A stretch of 64,000 nt of DNA from Lutraria lutraria (lineage: Eukaryota; Mollusca; Bivalvia; Venerida; Mactridae). Position 1 is the first letter of the stretch, and each line of letters opens with the position of its first letter. This document shows positions 11,531 to 22,158 of the stretch, piece by piece. Made by a program: the position numbers and the translations under genes. The stretch spans positions 38,108,366-38,172,365 of the forward strand of contig OZ026833.1 of the NCBI GenBank assembly GCA_964023205.1, given 5' to 3'. The notes under the pieces were generated by a model. It did no database searches. It was not told where the DNA came from and was given only the letters and a program-made list of their open reading frames with translations.

Positions 11531-13825
11531 ACTTTGGTGTATTGAAAGAGTGAACAAACATTCATGTTATTGAAATGAATTTTATTTTAGTGATAATTAA
11601 TCCCATCACCAACAGAACATTGGGTTTGGACGCATCTATAAAGTGTTACAGATATATTTATTCTTTCCAATTGTAGGTTCATTGACTGAATTGAGTGTTC
11701 ATTTCAAGGTTTTTATTTCTTTGTGTAGTAAAATCAAAAGATCATACTGTGAAGCAGAACAGAAAGCAGATACTTTATTACATGAATTGAGCAATAGCTC
11801 ATCATTTACTCATAGAAATATATGGAAAATTAGCATACCACTTTTAATAGACTAGCCTGTCTTAGTATTCTACTTTTTCAGCATGACCCTTGTAAGCTTA
11901 ATTACATTCTCATGTAAGTTGCTTGATGTAGTTATTTAAGATGTTAAATAGTTGAGTTGTTTTAAAAGCATGAAATTCTCTGTTCTCATTTTTTATATGA
12001 TTGAATTAATTGAAATATGTTCATGTATTTATTTTTTATGTTTATTTAGTTATTAAAGTTTATAGATGTTTGTATGTGTTTGTATTTTGTATACCTGAAT
12101 TCTAAGGGAAACATTATTGGATATGCTCCAGATAAATTAAATCACTTAAAGTTTCAGATTTTAATTCATATTTTCAAATGATACTAGTGCTTGAACTCAA
12201 TTATATAAAAATGCATTTATTATCATTGTTTCTTTGCCATATTCATTTCATTATCTTGGTTGGGTAATGATATGATTTGTCTGAGCTTATCCAAATTGTT
12301 TCTTCATGATACTGTAAGTTTAAAACAATGAGTAAATCTTCCTTACATCATAGTACAAATTTACCAGGTTTAGGTTCAAAACATTAACACTAAAATGTAT
12401 CGGAAACACTACTCATATTCTTGATCAAACATATACAAAATCTACATTTATATTGGATGATAGTCTCTATGGCTGAATTGAAAAGATCTGGTCTGAATGT
12501 TATAAAAACTTGAGAATTATCATAATATCATCATTGCTTGGGCATAAGAAATTAAAATTGTAATTTGAGCTTAGAGATTGATCTGAAGTCTTATAACCTA
12601 GCTGGAGCCCAGTGTGGGCTCAGTTTCACAATGTTAAACTATAAAAGCAATTATGAATATACAAGAAAGTTTATTTATTCTGTGACTCACTGTCTGATAC
12701 AAACAAAGACACCGTATGATTTTACACCAATTTCTCATAAGGTGGTCACAAATTCTGGAATTTAGAGAAAATCATTGAAGGGAAAATTAAGGATAATTCT
12801 GATTTTTTTAAATGGGGAACATTACAAGTAGATAACAGGGAAGAAATAACGGGCTACTGGTGTTTTCTCTTTTCATGATTACGTGAACAACTTTCAATAT
12901 TGAATAATATCAGTATTTTTTAGGCTATCCTTGTATATTTTAAACTTGTCGTTATGCAGGAGGATTGTCGCAATAATATATATAAGACAGAAAAAGCTAA
13001 ATGGAAGACCACAAAAGCTCAACCTAAACCTTCGGTTTTCACATTTTTATACAGACGACAGATCAAGCTATTGCTGTAAAAACTTGTTCACATATTTATG
13101 AGTTTAACAAAAAACATATACTATGGCAACTGATAATAAAATGGAATTTTACATTGATTGTTACTATCGGTAATTTCAGTTCGTACATATTTTGTACTCT
13201 CAAAGAATTAATTCCCCACAAATGTCACTAGTATTGATAACATTTCAATTCAGCAATATTTCGTATCCCAATTATGTTCAATGGGGTTCAGTCTCCAAAC
13301 TCAAATCTTATTTCTTGTCTTTTTATATTTTTAAGTTGATTATGTTCAGACAATATTTTTAGTCCAACAGCATACTTAATCGAATTTATAGTTAAACATC
13401 AATCAGCTCTATCTTTTCCACCATAATACTTCGAGAATTGAACCGAGATTTGAGCTTGTAGTCCGAGCTCTAGATTTATTGCCCAGGAGACAGAAAGTTA
13501 CTTAATAAAACAACATAAAATAAAAACATAAAAAACACATTTTATTCTATAAGTTTATTGATCCATTTGTTTCACAATCCATTGTACCATATGTGGGACA
13601 TAATCCTGTGTATCAAAGTCAGTAAAGGAAATACTGACATTATCATGACACCTGAATGAAAATAATTACAATAATATAACCATTCGAATATTCTACCAAA
13701 AATATTTTTGATCAAAAATGTGTTTTTGAAAAATAAGAGTAATTTTGCAAAACAAAAAATGGTTTCATTGATAAAAATCATTTTAATGACAAATGAGAAG
13801 TTATTTGATAGAAATTTTCAGCATA
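11531..13825. other. about 2.3 kb with no gene seen
   Basis: AT-rich sequence with short ORFs (up to about 70 codons) that lack recognisable domains. I see no repeat array or inverted-repeat element here. Confidence 0.4.
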
Positions 13826-14143
13826 CAGTAAAACCTCTCCAGAGCGGCCCTCTGTAAAACAACAGCCTCTCTATAACAACATTTAAATTTCCCTAAGTTG
13901 ATATTTACTGTAAATTTAACCTCTGTAGAGCAACAACCTCTCTATAACAACACCTTCAAAACTTCCCTAAGTTGATGTTTACTGTAAATTTAACCTCTGT
14001 AGAGCAACAACCTCTCCATAACAACACCTTCAAAATTTCTCAAGTTGATATTTACTGTAAATTTAACCTCTGTAGAGCAACAAACTCTAAACAACGGCCA
14101 ATATTTGCAGCTCTCAGGGTGTTGCTCTTCAGAGGTTGTACTG
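13826..14143. mobile_element. pogo/Tigger-like MITE, copy 2, internally expanded
   Basis: Ends CAGTAAAACCTCTCCAGAGC and CAGAGGTTGTACTG, flanked by TA on both sides. The interior carries three tandem copies of a 73-74 bp segment (CTCTGTAGAGCAACAA at 13921, 13995 and 14068), which explains why it is about 318 bp when the other copies are 173-178 bp. Confidence 0.75.
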
Positions 14144-14867
14144 TAGTCAGTAATTCAAAATGACAATAGTTGTGAGGCTTTATTAATTTTGCGATATCAG
14201 TACTAAGTTAGTTGGCAAACATTAACATTGATAATTTGTTTGTTCTTTATTCCATCATTTTGTTTATAAGTATGTAATGTTGACAAAAATAATACGAATG
14301 ACTACACAATAACATATTGCTAATACTGATTAATCACAGTCCATATCCACAATACAACTTAGGTGAAAAATTATATAAGAATGTTGAAATTAGCCTTTTG
14401 CCATTATTTACTGCAACATTGTAAGATTTTTCTAATTATTCAGGTGAATGTTAATCTTAGAAAAATACTGCGATCTACCATTCATTATTACCAAAACTAA
14501 GTGAGTAATGCACTTATCAATGTTTCCCCCCAGAGAAGGGGGGGGGGGATTATATAGGGGAATTAGACATTTGAGGAAATTGGCTGTCAAATTCCCCTCC
14601 CATGTGCATACAGTTCTGTCTAATTCCTTGGGGTGTGGATGTTTTTTATGTCAAATATCCCAAATAGTAGATTTTCATTATAATGAAAATCTGGAAAAAT
14701 CCTTTTAATATACATAAAATGTGCCAATCTAAAGTATCACTGACAGATTGTGTGGGTTCCAAGGGCAGAAATGTAAAGGAAAACATAAACAGGATATACA
14801 CACACAAAGATATAGTGTTGATTATCTTTATTATTGCAAAAATTTCCAAACATTTCAATAAACAAAG
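14144..14867. other. no gene seen; 3' flank of the tentative minus-strand gene
   Basis: Contains a homopolymeric G run near 14540 and otherwise AT-rich sequence. The right end holds TTTATT (AATAAA on the minus strand) at 14827-14832, 36 bases past the stop of the candidate exon at 14868. Confidence 0.4.
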
Positions 14868-14918
14868 TCATTCAAGGTCTTCTTCTAAATCTACCAAAGA
14901 GGGACACATGTACTGGTG
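14868..14918 (-). CDS. candidate terminal exon of a small minus-strand gene
   Basis: On the minus strand a strong acceptor (AACTTTTTTCAG) precedes 16 codons reading HQYMCPSLVDLEEDLE and a TGA. An AATAAA lies 36 bases beyond the stop. The acidic C-terminal peptide joins in phase with the candidate exon at 15602-15683. I do not recognise the family. Short length and no homology check keep this tentative, but acceptor, stop and poly(A) signal in the right order are unusual for random sequence. Confidence 0.35.
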   Translation of the reverse strand, partial: HQYMCPSLVDLEEDLE

Positions 14919-15601
14919 CTGAAAAAAGTTAAAGAAATGTTGATATCATGTATTTTAATAACAAAGATACGGTAGTCTAAACTTCAAATATTAAATAAGA
15001 TGACATTGATTTATTTGCTGAGTACCTATTCAGCCCTGCACAATTTATAATTCATATACTAAGCTGTATGTCTTCTGTTTTTTTAAAAATATTTTGAGTC
15101 AAGTGATCCCAATAGCAGGGTCAATTTTGACTCCAGGGTCATATTTTGACTGAACAGTTTGAATACATGTCAGATATCTGACTCCATGCATTCTTTGTTG
15201 GAAGATTGTCATATATACAATCATGTACATAACTCTATTGAAAAGTAGCATTCACCTGAATTACTTAAAACTTTACTTTTCTATAATAACTGTATTTTAT
15301 GTTTTGAGTTTTATGCCCATTTCAAAGATATTTCAATCATTATGGTCCTTTTATACTGCATTAGACCCTGTAAATCAATAACCAGTACCTGTAACTAATC
15401 TAAAAAAATTGGTGGCTTAATCATTTTTGCCATTTTACTCACTTTCTACCATACATCAAGGATTTTTTTTGCAAATGATACATGCAGGGCTACATATTAA
15501 ATGACTACTGCTGCATACAGCCCCTAAATTACAATAATGTAGGACAAGGAGTCAGAAAACATGAATTACAAGGTGTGACTGTAACAAATGCAGGTTTCTA
15601 C

Positions 15602-15683
15602 CTCGATCTGGTATTGTGTCTTGCTCTTACTGCTCCTGCTCCTAGGCCTGCTCTTGCCACTGATTACTCAGTGTCTTTGCAGT
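15602..15683 (-). CDS. candidate arginine/serine-rich internal exon, minus strand
   Basis: Minus-strand acceptor ATATTTATTTTAG and donor GAG|GTAGAAAC bound 82 bases. The frame in phase with the exon at 14868 reads SGKSRPRSRSSKSKTQYQIE, an RS-type stretch. The same frame has a TGA near the exon's 5' edge, and the other two frames are also closed. So either a later acceptor is used, or the gene is broken, or the exon is alternative. Confidence 0.28.
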
Positions 15684-16160
15684 CTAAAATAAATATCAAA
15701 CAATAAACATTGAAAATAGTCATTTTTTCAGTATTCACTTGCGTGCAGCATTTCATTTTATTTTAATACAGATTTCACTTCTCCATTGACTTTTTTCTGC
15801 AATCAATTGACACAGGTGTAGGAGTGTGTGTTGGTGTTCGTGAACTTTGCTTGGTTGACTTTGGGATTTAAGCTGTTTCAACAATATTTCTTTTGACAAT
15901 ACTTTTGGGAAGGTTTAATGTCTCTAAAGATAGTATGTCTTCACTTAATCATTTATAGGCTTTGAGAAACATTCACAACAAATCATAAACATACAAACTA
16001 AAATTGCTCTAAAAGGGCCATTACTAAGAAATATGTGTCACAGATTTCAAACACAGGTATAGTAAAATAACTATATTATAGAATTATGATGAATGAAAAA
16101 TAGAGTTCTGCCAAAGTAATGATTTTTTATTTTTTCAGTAGTTACTCATTATAAAGTGCT

Positions 16161-16264
16161 TTAGAAACAAATTTCAATACATTCTTCTTTGCCCTTGTCT
16201 CCACTCGATCCTCTTCGTCTATTTGACCTGACCATATGCATGTATGATCTTTTCAGATGTTTAC
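16161..16264 (-). CDS. candidate second coding exon of the small minus-strand gene
   Basis: A good acceptor (GTTATATATTTTCAG) on the minus strand leads into a frame in phase with the exon at 17281-17372. It reads GKHLKRSYMHMVRSNRRRGS and then an acidic tail to TAA at 16161. Spliced to the first exon it gives a 57-residue basic protein. Another frame in the same segment (QIDEEDRVETRAKKNVLKF and onward) is also open and looks protein-like, so the phase is unsure. No donor connects it cleanly to the exon at 15602. Family not recognised. Confidence 0.28.
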
Positions 16265-17280
16265 CTGAAAATATATAACACTCTGTAACTGACTGTCTAG
16301 GGATGAACAGTTGAACTGTCATAACAAAAACTTATCCAAACAATACTAATACCATACTTGCTATTTCAAGGTCTATAGATAGAAGTTTGCGTCTGCAAGC
16401 CTGTTTTAAAATCAAATGAATAATAAAATCTCTACAATGCACATAAGAGAAAAGTTTAACAGGTCAATGGGTAAATCACAATGAAAAGTATATGTCTGTT
16501 TGCAGACGGTTACTTTGTAAATACATAAATATGCTGCTTTTATAAGTTTAGTTGTAGACAATGACAGAATATTTCCATTTTAAATGAATGTTTATACAAA
16601 CTTGTATATATACAAACAGCAATACACGGTAAGTAAAAATTTCTCATGATGAAATTTAAAGTATAAAAATATTATGCTGGTCATTTCTCAAGGTCCTCTG
16701 CTTTCTTGAAATATGTATTGGAACATTTACACTAGTGCCATTATGATCAATCAGTTTTATCAAGTATTATGCTGCTGAAATGTTTTTATGAAATTATCAA
16801 CCTATCCAAGCACTGGGTCAATAGAAAACATGACAGATCTTGCCCATAAGGTATACATACAACCTAACTAACCTCATTTATAGGAAGGGTGCATTTTTCA
16901 CTATGTTGAATGATTAACTTCAAATTCATTGAAATATTTCTGGATTATGTTGGATGGTGGAACATCATCCCAAAAAACATCTTTACCAAACAGTATGTCA
17001 ACATTGGAATTATAAACAGATCTTGAGTTTGTTTTAAATGACATTTACTTAAAAACTTATCTTAACTTTTAAAAAAGTTCTTTTTTGGACAAAAATGTAA
17101 TCTTCAAAAGCATTAATATCATCCCTCTATTTTCCAATCTCCAGTCAATCACATTCTGATTTGGCATGAACAGCAAGCACAATCAATGAACAGTACTGTA
17201 TGCGACTCACACACTGGTACATATATCATTCTGTTACCTGTTTCTTTTCTGATACATTTTGGGATCTGTATTGTACATAC

Positions 17281-17372
17281 CTTCAGTAAATCTGACGTAC
17301 GTTCCTGCTGTCAGGTAATGACCACTGCAAGTTTCATGGTCTATAGGCATCTTCCTGGCCTATGACATGGGT
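17281..17372 (-). CDS. candidate first coding exon of the small minus-strand gene
   Basis: Minus-strand acceptor (CATTCCCTGTTCCAG) and a near-consensus donor (GAAG|GTATGT) bound 92 bases. An in-frame TAG is followed three codons later by an ATG (complement of 17348-17350) with A at -3. The reading MPIDHETCSGHYLTAGTYVR continues to the donor, ending one base into a codon that the exon at 16264 completes. I do not recognise the protein. If real, it is a small gene lying antisense in the upstream region or intron of ATP7. Confidence 0.3.
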
Positions 17373-17902
17373 CTGGAACAGGGAATGACAAGAAAGTAAC
17401 TAGAGGTCTCCCAGAATACCTAAGCAACAACTGTTCAAAATGGAAAACAGAAGTACATATTATTTATGTATCCATTGGTGTTTATAGCAACAACAGCAAT
17501 ATGTAGCTTTGTTATTAACATTCAATGCGTTTTATCAAAATAAGACATTTCATGAACTAAGAGCCAACACCATCAGTCAACCATATAGTTCTCGGGACGC
17601 CAAATTTTGCGTATTTGGATGCAAGGTTTTGGTCTATGGACGCAAGTTTGTAACTGTACGCATAATTATCGTCTAATGACGCGTTGATTTTAAAGTCACT
17701 AACTGTTTACTTAATATCAATTAATATATTGCACATTGGTGTCAATCGCGCTCGACTGCACATGACGCGTACCAATTAAACAAAATTATCAATATCAATC
17801 GTACACACCGCCCGAAAAAATCAATAATGCGTGCTGCGATTATGCCTAAAGTCGATTATAAAAGCCGAAGGCGGAGATACATTATATATTCGGGACGCTC
17901 AA

Positions 17903-17975
17903 CCAATGGGAATGTGTTTTATACGTAGTGGGCGGCGCGATACCTATATAGAGGCGTAGGTTTACTCCAACGTGT
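17903..17975 (+). promoter_or_regulatory. CCAAT, GC-box and TATA-like core promoter
   Basis: Within about 50 bases, in plus-strand order: CCAAT (17903-17907), GGGCGG (17930-17935) and CTATATA (17944-17950). That puts initiation near 17975. The surrounding 17.6-18.4 kb is richer in CpG than its neighbours. The THAP-like reading frame begins about 480 bases downstream, so this may be its promoter; a bidirectional role for the minus-strand gene is possible. Confidence 0.4.
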
Positions 17976-18339
17976 GACAAATAGTAATGCACTTAAAACC
18001 GATTGGCGATTAGAAAGTTTTCTGCATTAATTCGATGTCTTGATTGACAATATTGTTTTTGTTGATAAAAACTTTCTGGACCACATTTAAATGATGACTT
18101 AATTACGTTCTGTTTCGGAAATTTTCATGTCGCGATATTGAAACTCACGATCATGTTTTTTGGTCAAATTTCGTGTGAAAGAAAACGTCTAGTGTTTTTT
18201 TTCTGTCATAAAATGGTTGCTATGCCTCATCAATGAACTTATAAATGAATAATTGGGCTGGGTTGAGTACTCGGATAATCACGAATCCAATTGAAAAAAA
18301 GAGCGGACAATGAATATTATCGTCACGAATGTTGACCGA

Positions 18340-18347
18340 TGACGTCA
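18340..18347. promoter_or_regulatory. CRE/ATF site
   Basis: Perfect palindromic TGACGTCA about 105 bases upstream of the ATG of the THAP-like frame, in a CpG-containing block. Confidence 0.45.
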
Positions 18348-18451
18348 CGCGCACTTGACAGTCAACCGGAAATAGGCTTGGTTGGCAAAATAAGTTGAGA
18401 AGTAGATCTTATTTAAAGCGTGAATTTTAGATCGAAACACAACGGAAAAGT

Positions 18452-18662
18452 ATGCCTGTTAGTTGTAGCGCATCAGGTTGTACACAGAGCTAGGTTTGTG
18501 AAAGGATCATGCAGGTGTACGCTTTTATAGGTTTCCTAAAGACATTACGCGCAGAAAGAAATGTATTTTAGCTACGAAACGCACAAAGTCTCTCAGACCG
18601 TTCAAAATCATGGGAACCGTCAGAATACGATCGTCTATGCATGTCATTTTATCGGAGGTTCG
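18452..18662 (+). pseudogene. broken THAP-domain first exon
   Basis: THAP domains are about 90-residue C2CH zinc fingers that bind DNA, found in transcription factors and P-element/Harbinger-type transposases. Here ATGCCTGTTAGTTG begins MPVSCSASGC, the usual opening with the first two cysteines. A shifted frame has FYRFPKDITRRKKCILATKR (family: FxxFPKD, then W where C stands). A third has SWEPSEYDRLC, the WxPSxxxRLC block, with the expected HF reachable only by another shift. An in-frame TAG after codon 13 and at least two frameshifts show it is no longer functional. The likely partner is the tail ORF at 21569-21832, about 2.9 kb on. Confidence 0.75.
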
Positions 18663-18739
18663 TTTGTTAGCTTGATTTGTTATTTTATTCACAGATAAGT
18701 GATTTTATTTAACATATTTATAAAGAACTGAAATATATA

Positions 18740-20144
18740 ACTAGGCTAGCGCTAGCCAAAAATTCTTAGTAGCCAGACATTTAATCGTCTGGCTATTAAC
18801 CCGGATTTCTTAATAGCCAGATCAGCATTTAATTAACCAAAAGCAAAATGTTGGGCATGTCAACCAAGACTTGTTTGTATACAAGTATACAGCTAGTTAT
18901 AGTTTTCTCTGCATTTATCAAATCAGGTTACATTGGCTAATTATTAGACCAGTTCAATTACCATGAAATATGGCTTTGTGTGCCTGTTACTGCACTGACA
19001 CTTTCCATGGTATTTTCTGGACTTTATGGGCAATGTAGTCACTTGGTTTATTTATGTTTTGACATGCTGCAACTATTTAGATGTTGCTTTTATATGTACT
19101 CTATCAGACATGAGTCTTTGACATACTTAAACAACAGCAAAATAATTGATATTATCTAGATGCATTGACTATCTAGGCATGAGTTCAAATCACATTTTAT
19201 AGCTCAGATTTTGTCTTGAAACAAATCTATACACCCAAAAGAATATCAACATGACTATCAATTATTTGTGAGTTGTGTTGTTTCATACGAAAAGGAGATG
19301 AATCTCTTTCACAAAATTGCAGATGGTAACTTCAATTGTTTGGCTCTAACACCTTTTACTTTGTTGAGCTGCAATATTATTAAATTGCAAATGGTGATGT
19401 CATTATGAACTTATAATAATCAATCCAACATTAAAACTGCATCATGATTTTCATAAGACTAACAGTAACATTGCTGCCCTGGCAAATGGTGATTTCATCA
19501 TAAATATGTGCCATATTATCATATATCAAGGATAATATACCACATCTAACATTAACAAATAGAACAGGTTTACACAAATTACTCAATAAATGCTTTTATC
19601 CGAAATGAGTTGTCCGAAATTCGTATACTTTACGGAAGTATAAGTAAACAACCATGCTTGAAAATTAACGAGTTTTTTTATATTTTGTTGGTCATACTGC
19701 TAAATTCAACATGTCATTGTACTTTTGTAGTAAATTGTCAATAAAGACTTACAAAACCCGAGATTGTTCAGTAAAGTGCAAAGCAATTTTCGGAAAATAC
19801 AATCCGGACTGTACCGGTATGGTACGGACTTTATTCACTACCACGATGCACTCGCGATTGTTTTGATAGAAGAGTCATCTGCATTATGATTGACCGCCTG
19901 GGGCAATTAAATTGGTGTTGACAGATGTAAACAATCGACATGCATTGTTTGTCACACATATTACTGCTGTCTGCAGTGTAAAAATGCGTATTTGAGATTA
20001 AAGTACTGGATTATCAAGGCCTGTTAGAATCGCCAAATAGCATCTTGTCTGGCGATTTTTGTTGCCCATTTGAGAATTTTAACTCGCCAGATTCGACTTT
20101 GACTCGCCAATAGCGATTTGGCGATCGGCTAGCGCTAGCCTAGT
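18740..20144. mobile_element. transposon with palindromic GGCTAGCGCTAGCC ends
   Basis: The left end ACTAGGCTAGCGCTAGCC (18740-18757) and right end GGCTAGCGCTAGCCTAGT (20127-20144) are perfect inverted repeats of 18 bp, each containing a 14-bp palindrome. Just inside the left end are two hairpins, AGCCAGAC..GTCTGGCT and CTGGCTATTAA..TTAATAGCCAG. Inside the right end ATCGCCAAATAGC pairs with ATAGCGATTTGGCGAT. ATA flanks the right end and overlaps the left flank. There is no transposase ORF in about 1,405 bp. It sits in what would be the intron of the THAP relic. Confidence 0.7.
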
Positions 20145-20589
20145 ATAACTTTACGTATGCCGTACTCACCGCTCAGCCAGCCCTGGGAACATATATCGAA
20201 TCCTTCTGATTATGTCTAGACAGTCTAAACTTTAATAGAATTTATAGATCTATGATTGTTTTCTAATTATCTGGATTTTTTTTCTCACAATGTGGAAAAT
20301 ACGTACTTTTTACGGGACCCAAAAAGTAGCATAAAAATGCCTGCATATGGTGTTTAGCCCTGAGCATATAGTTGGATTTGGCCAGGTAGTTGTATAGAGG
20401 TAGATGCAACTTCCTCGATAATCGTATATGTATTAAAATAAGGTGTCGTCGCCTAGCTGGTGTAAAGATGATCAATAATTAATCGATATTTTATTGTTTT
20501 AGCGATGTAGTACCGTAGCATAGCGGGAGAGTATTAGACGCCTGTTATTAAAATGGCTGTTGTTTTATTAATTATGGACTAATTCTTTT

Positions 20590-20968
20590 CAATGTAACCT
20601 TGTTAGAAAGCTGAAATATAGCCGATTTTGGAAGTGTACTTATTTTTTCCCTATCTTATAAATTGATCGAGAAATGACGCGTTAAATGAGATTCGTTTTT
20701 TTTTTCGTTTATCACGCCGTGGTGGAAACATGCCCGACTTTGTGTACATGTTCAAATAAAATTGTCATGTTTTTGTCAATCATTAACCGATTGTTTTTTA
20801 AGTAACCATGTTTAAAAGCTGAAAGATAGCTGATTTTAGAAATGTACTTATTGTTTCCCTATCTTATAAATTGATCAAGAAATGACGAGTTTAATGAGAT
20901 TTTTTTTTTCGTTTTTCGCGCCGTGGTGAAAAAATGCCCGACATTGTGCACATGTTTTAGTTAAAAGA
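20590..20968 (+). repeat. two-copy tandem duplication, period 208 bp
   Basis: AAAGCTGAAATATAGCCG at 20607 recurs as AAAGCTGAAAGATAGCTG 208 bases later. Matching downstream blocks follow (TTCCCTATCTTATAAATTG, GAGAAATGACG, CGCCGTGGTG, ATGCCCGAC). The copies are clearly diverged, so this is an old duplication. Confidence 0.75.
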
Positions 20969-21520
20969 TCATTATCTTTTCACCAAAACATTTAATAAAT
21001 ATTGGAAGTAACAGAAGATTGTGTGCAGTAAGTGTTCCCAGTATCATTTTTGGTATAAGAAGTGAGGAAAACCACTTCATGTATGTCGCAGTAAGAGGCA
21101 TACATTTTTTAAAAGTGGCCTTTTTAGAGAAATTTCACAACTACACAGAGGAAACACTGTCAACAAAATCGCCTTACAAATCAATGCAGATGATTCTTTA
21201 ATGTATCAATCATTGAAAAACATTGATTTTGAACAAATGCATTCATCGGCCTTAACGCCTGTTCTGCACCAATTTACCACTTATTCACGTCTTTCTGCCA
21301 ATTTTCCGCCATTTTTCAAAATACTCGATCGGCAATGTCGAACTTTTTCCCATTAATTTAGCCTAATTACAAGACGATACATCAAAATTATTCATGCATG
21401 CTTAATCTCAAAGTACTTAAATATTACATTATACCATGTAAATATTTTCCGAAGATAAGTATTGATACGGCATAAATCAATAAAAGTTTTACTATATATG
21501 TCCATTCTTTTCAATGCGAC

Positions 21521-21532
21521 TGCGCATGCGCG
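21521..21532. promoter_or_regulatory. NRF-1-type palindrome
   Basis: TGCGCATGCGCG matches the NRF-1 consensus YGCGCAYGCGCR and lies 37 bases upstream of the ORF at 21569. It could mark an alternative promoter for the THAP-associated tail ORF, or be coincidental. Confidence 0.35.
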
Positions 21533-21568
21533 CGTGGATAACGACAAGTGTTTCGACCGGATTTTTAG

Positions 21569-21832
21569 TTGCATCTACCGTTAATACAACTACCTGATTT
21601 GGCACAATCAACAAAAACTGTATTTAACATCACTCCATTGCGTTCCCAAACACCTGAAAGACTGGCGCGTTATGAAAGACTTTCAAGGCGAAGGCTATCA
21701 CTTACACCCATATCAGAGGAGCTGTCCGGTTCTGTAACTCCGGGTGAACCTCAAGAAAGAAATGATGCAGCTGCAGCATTATTAGAGCTGGGAACCAATA
21801 TCCCACGATATACTGACTCAGATAAATAAACA
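21569..21832 (+). pseudogene. THAP-transposase-associated tail ORF
   Basis: An open frame of 87 codons begins right after a splice-acceptor-like GGATTTTTAG. It includes TPERLARYERLSRRRLSLTP and then NDAAAALLELG near the C-terminal end, before a TAA. From memory, Arg-rich text followed by a DAAxxLLELG motif is typical of THAP proteins allied to DDE_Tnp_4 transposases in marine invertebrates, ahead of the catalytic domain. No catalytic domain follows. With the broken THAP exon at 18452 on the same strand this looks like one decayed or domesticated gene split by a 2.9-kb intron with an inserted transposon. The ORF itself is undamaged. Confidence 0.4.
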
Positions 21833-21999
21833 TTTATTTGGAGGTTGCCTCTAGAACAGGTTTGACTGCTCTTTTGTTATGCGAATGTGACAAAATTTTT
21901 ATGAAAAACACTGCATTTTCAACAAAAGTTTGTAAGGAAATGACAGGTGTAAGTCATTGTGATCTGTTGCTCAGTAAATGGGCCAAAAGTAGTAGCATC

Positions 22000-22158
22000 A
22001 AGGACTTATAAGGACTTATATACATACATGGATTCGCAACTGCTAAAAATTAATAGATCAAACGATATCGTTCGGCGATCCCACAATGCATACTTTAAAC
22101 TGTTAATACGGAAGTTGCGAATCCATGTATGTATATAAGTCCTTGAATATAAGTCCTT
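22000..22158. mobile_element. MITE with perfect 31-bp arms
   Basis: The left arm 22010-22040 (AAGGACTTATATACATACAT onward to GCGAATCC complement) is an exact inverted copy of 22114-22144. Each end also carries a second copy of the AAGGACTTATA word, so the ends are doubled. The 73-bp centre is non-coding. Perfect arms imply a young insertion. Confidence 0.75.
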
